A stretch of DNA of 64,000 nt. Origin: Winogradskyella forsetii. GTDB lineage: Bacteria > Bacteroidota > Bacteroidia > Flavobacteriales > Flavobacteriaceae. The notes beneath the pieces are model-generated. The model saw only the letters and a list, made by a program, of their open reading frames with translations, ran no database searches and was not told the origin of the DNA. A program made the position numbers and the translations under genes. Location of the stretch: assembly GCF_013394595.1 (NCBI RefSeq), contig NZ_CP053348.1, positions 2,878,001-2,942,000 on the forward strand, in the 5' to 3' direction. This document shows positions 61,601 through 64,000 of this stretch, piece after piece; position 1 is the first letter of the stretch, and each line of letters begins with the position of its first letter.

Positions 61601-64000
61601 TTAGAGTGGAAAGCTACACGGATCCCAATTGTTTTGGTACTTCTTCGTTTGAATTAGAAGTTGGGTCTATCCCAATTTTTAATCCAGCAGAGACTATTGT
61701 TGTGTGTGATGATATTAGTAACGATGGTTTTGTAACTGTCGATTTAAATGAAACTATCGCTCAAATGGTAGAAGGAAGTCCAGAAACCTTAGACATAACA
61801 TTTCATATAACCGAATTTGACGCTAATAATAACTTCAATCCAGTTCCTTTAAGCTATACCAACTCCACAAACCCTCAACAGCTTTTTGCCAGAGTTGATA
61901 ACGGTAATTATTGTAAAGGAATAAGTGCTTTTGAAATTAATGTTATTTCTGCTCCTTTGGTTTATCCAGCCTCACCAGTTGAACGTTGTGATACGGACTA
62001 TGACGGCATTTTAACTTGGGACTTAACCCTTTCGGAAATAGAAATATTAGACGTCCGACAAGATAATATAGAGGTGTCTTATTTTGAAAACTTGGACGAT
62101 CTAGAAACAGATACAAATCCTATTTTAGATCCAGAAAATTATAATAATACTTCAAACCCGCAGACCGTATTTATTAAGGTTAATAATACGTTAAGTGATT
62201 GTTTTGTAAATATCCCACTTGATTTAATTGTAAATTTACCGCCACTTTTTAATGATTTTGAAACAGTTGAAATTTGTGACAATCCAACTACGAGCTTCGA
62301 TCTATCCACAGTAAATCAATTGCTTGTAGATGATGCTACAGATACTCTAATCAGTTATCACATAGATAGTACTGATGCTAACGCAAATGTCAACCCATTA
62401 GATACTAATTTTATTTACACAGCAACATCGCATAATTTTGTGGCAAGGTTAGCTTATGGCGCAACTGAATGCTATACCACCCATCCTTTTGAACTCATTA
62501 TCAACCCTTTACCGATAGCAAATCAACCAAATAATATGGAAACTTGCGATGATACGTCCAATGATTCATTTGAGGTATTTAATTTAATGGCTCAAAATTC
62601 TAGTGTTTTACAAGGGCAAAATCCTAGTATTTTTGAAGTGAGTTACCATAATTCAGTAAGTGATGCAGAAAGTGGAGACAATGCCTTACCTGAAGATTAC
62701 AATGCACAAAACAATGAAATAATTTTTGCTAGAGTTACAAATACAAATACAGGCTGTTTCTCTCTAACGGATTTTAGCACTATTGTTTATCCAGCGCCTT
62801 CAAGCGTGACACCGATTACGATTTGCGATACTGATTATGATGGCATAAATTCTTTTGATCTCACTACTGCTGAGGCCGAATTATACGCCACCATACCAAG
62901 TAACGTTTCCATTTCATATTTCGAAACACTTGAACAGTTAGATGACAATACAGACCAAATTGCATCGCCAACAAACTATACAAATCTTAGTAACCCTCAA
63001 ACGGTATATATAAGGGTGTTTAATACTGCTGCCAATTGTTACACAGCGGTTCCTTTAGAGATTATTACGAATTTGCCACCACCGATTAATGACTTTGGAA
63101 TATTTGAAATATGCGATAATCCAACTAGTAATTTCGATCTAACGGAAATAGAATCTGTTTTAATTGATTCTGAAACACAAGCAAATCTTTTATATTTTGA
63201 ATCCTTTGATAAGGCTAATAACAATAGCGATCCATTTGCTTTAGATTACACGTTCCAATCCATAAACGACATAATTTTTGTCCGGATAGAAGACCCAATG
63301 ACAGGGTGTTATTTTATATATGATTTTATACTTCAAGTCAACCCGCTTCCTATCGCCAATCAGCCAAGTAACATTGAAGTATGCGATGATGACACTAATG
63401 ATGGTCTAGAGCCCTTCGATCTAGAATCGCAAACCAATACTGTTTTAGGCACTCAAAATCCAGATGATTTCACAGTAACCTATCATTTAAGCCTTACAGA
63501 AGCTAGAACAGATGAAAATGCGATTCTATCTGAATATATAAGCTCAAACCAATTGATTATTGTCAGAATTGAAAATAATGAAACCGGTTGCTTCAGCTTA
63601 ACCGATTTCTCCCTTATCGTAAATCCACATCCAAATATCCCAGAACCACTTTTAGAATGTGATACTGATTATGATGCCAATACACTTTTCGATTTAACAG
63701 TAGTTGAACCGGATTTATTTACAACACCTAATCCAGATAATTCGATTTCCTATTTTGAATCGCTGGAAGCATTGGAAAACGACAGCAATCCAATTTTAAA
63801 TCCTGAAAACTATATCAATACCACCAATCCCCAAACGGTTTTCATAAAAGTATATAATTCGGTTGCCGACTGTTTCACTTTTGTTCCCTTGGAGTTGAAC
63901 GTCAACCTTCCTCCTGCCACTAATTCATTTGAAATATTTGATATTTGCGAAAACGACGCCAATAGTTTTGATTTAACAACGATGAACGAAGTTATTGTCG
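58660..64000 (+). CDS. giant T9SS-type surface protein with choice-of-anchor L domain (3' end outside window)
   Basis: The frame is open from the GTG at 58660 to the window end, at least 1780 residues without a stop. Signal peptide RLKYKFSLVIAFFVFHYSYSQQ; choice-of-anchor L domain to about 265 (FPFENGILLTTGNVNSAGN, FNYILASEEYQQDFPCRYSDGFAFLIRE); Ig-like unit; then at least sixteen Cys-Asp modules (CDDNGDG, CEQDEDG, CDYDDDG, CDTDYDG and others). From about residue 1105 the modules recur in blocks of three with a period of 837 and 834 bases. The sorting domain is not in the window but is expected from its two paralogues. The GTG start is the only one giving the signal peptide. Confidence 0.85.
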   Translation, partial: MRLKYKFSLVIAFFVFHYSYSQQIITDDSLPLEQLIQQNLGQNCVEISNILSNVNGNINGINSFGYFERGDSSFPFENGILLTTGNVNSAGNVLNTIPISEGDTSWGTDIDLENALDIEETLNATSIQFNFVSVASQIQFNYILASEEYQQDFPCRYSDGFAFLIREAGSSDPFLNIALIPGTSIPVNTTTIHDVIPESCPAENASFFEGNNIGDTNYNGRTVVLSATATILPNVAYEIKLIIADQTDPNIDSAVFIEGNSFTANVDLGPDIATCGDSVTLNGDIQNSQATYQWFQNDVVMTGENNPILQAVSTGTYKVEVTIQLNETSCVIEDTVEVTLDTEQAATQISDFIFCDDNGDGVENFDLTLKNNEVLASVPPSSYNISYHSTSEDAENNVNPIMGPIQNTSSPQSIFVRIEDTANGCLAYSEFNLVVNEKPEYVDPDPIIACIDPTLDGYTFVDLNVANDQIINGGSNLFVSYHYSEPEADLGSNPIFSPYANFNMSQTLYVRIYDALTGCFSTTSIFVEIQDSLAINTEDQWINACEQDEDGFENFDLTSVIANVLQGLTGMDVSYHTSYNDAQFNVNPIPDPEDYQNTTPNYQLIYIRIQDTATGCYAITNLELHSNIIINTLSSEAIYVCDDPSNDGIENFDLNEVEVELEDGYEEFEVTFYINEDDRADENNPIDESVPFNVINNGTIIYAIVVDGDCTELVDVALVIAPAVVLTPQTADYCDYDDDGFTTLFMDTFNTVAAQGVSAANVKYYLTEDDAINNENILPDYVYNTTNPQLFYVRVTNAQTECYGISSLEVNVVSAPTVMVAESIIICDDNDDGVFNVNLEAKIPEITSSTAGLDITFYNDYYEAFEGQNEISTPEDYSTATQYIYARVENETTGCFNLSGFYVYINTLPEFIPITNYENCEADIAGVADFYFYLKDTEILNGQSDKQVLYYETEADAIAGIDPIDKYSAYQNTTGAQTIYVRVESYTDPNCFGTSSFELEVGSIPIFNPAETIVVCDDISNDGFVTVDLNETIAQMVEGSPETLDITFHITEFDANNNFNPVPLSYTNSTNPQQLFARVDNGNYCKGISAFEINVISAPLVYPASPVERCDTDYDGILTWDLTLSEIEILDVRQDNIEVSYFENLDDLETDTNPILDPENYNNTSNPQTVFIKVNNTLSDCFVNIPLDLIVNLPPLFNDFETVEICDNPTTSFDLSTVNQLLVDDATDTLISYHIDSTDANANVNPLDTNFIYTATSHNFVARLAYGATECYTTHPFELIINPLPIANQPNNMETCDDTSNDSFEVFNLMAQNSSVLQGQNPSIFEVSYHNSVSDAESGDNALPEDYNAQNNEIIFARVTNTNTGCFSLTDFSTIVYPAPSSVTPITICDTDYDGINSFDLTTAEAELYATIPSNVSISYFETLEQLDDNTDQIASPTNYTNLSNPQTVYIRVFNTAANCYTAVPLEIITNLPPPINDFGIFEICDNPTSNFDLTEIESVLIDSETQANLLYFESFDKANNNSDPFALDYTFQSINDIIFVRIEDPMTGCYFIYDFILQVNPLPIANQPSNIEVCDDDTNDGLEPFDLESQTNTVLGTQNPDDFTVTYHLSLTEARTDENAILSEYISSNQLIIVRIENNETGCFSLTDFSLIVNPHPNIPEPLLECDTDYDANTLFDLTVVEPDLFTTPNPDNSISYFESLEALENDSNPILNPENYINTTNPQTVFIKVYNSVADCFTFVPLELNVNLPPATNSFEIFDICENDANSFDLTTMNEVIV

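Noticed and set aside
58722..63224. Several minus-strand ORFs of 60-90 codons in the last gene
   Set aside because: They are shadows; the plus strand is open without a stop from 58660 to the window end with clear domains.

Overview
The window is AT-rich DNA from a member of the Bacteroidota, almost certainly Flavobacteriaceae. The evidence is the type IX secretion (T9SS) type B C-terminal domains on giant surface proteins, the choice-of-anchor L domains, two adjacent DUF368 genes, a DUF349 protein, a DUF5606 protein beside def and mazG, and promoters of the Bacteroidota form (TTTG, about 19-21 nt, TAnnTTTG). No rRNA, tRNA, CRISPR array, phage or recognisable transposase gene was seen.

Layout. 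(1) 1-9764, envelope and housekeeping: OstA/LptA-like protein (5' cut), class III aminotransferase, TPR protein, two DUF368 membrane proteins (a family shown to carry undecaprenyl phosphate), aroE and a DUF349 protein. (2) 9900-12530, an accessory island of two cassette-like units. Each is bounded by its own inverted pair and they are separated by a structured spacer. One carries a small basic protein, the other a NACHT-type NTPase (a family linked to antiphage defence) broken by one frameshift. (3) 12530-17620: mazG, DUF5606, def and ruvX on the minus strand, then a tandem pair of candidate structured RNAs, a HigB/HigA toxin-antitoxin pair with a palindromic operator, and dapD only 22 bp behind the antitoxin. 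(4) 17685-32869, a glycan/LPS-type cluster: Kdo-kinase-like protein, GT9, six GT2-type proteins (one with a lost DxD motif), a GT4, a DUF616-type transferase, two methyltransferases, polysaccharide deacetylase, AsnB, a FlaA1/CapD-like dehydratase and a sugar nucleotidyltransferase. (5) 32870-40174: a GxxExxY nuclease-family gene inside an inverted repeat, cca, heme A synthase, a pRiA4b ORF-3-like protein, an unknown protein with kinase-like motifs, and an ABC exporter. (6) 40281-64000: six consecutive T9SS type B surface proteins, the last running off the window.

The most notable structure outside genes is (a) a family of about 136-185 bp inverted-repeat elements with ends close to GCCACGAATACACGAAT, four copies plus a diverged one, one of which encloses the GxxExxY gene; (b) the tandem RNA pair upstream of ruvX; and (c) the cassette architecture around the NACHT gene. 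In the surface-protein cluster, a roughly 95-residue two-cysteine, Asp-rich module is repeated dozens of times. It expands in three-module blocks in the last gene, and the C-terminal ends of two giants are nearly identical in DNA, which points to recent gene conversion.
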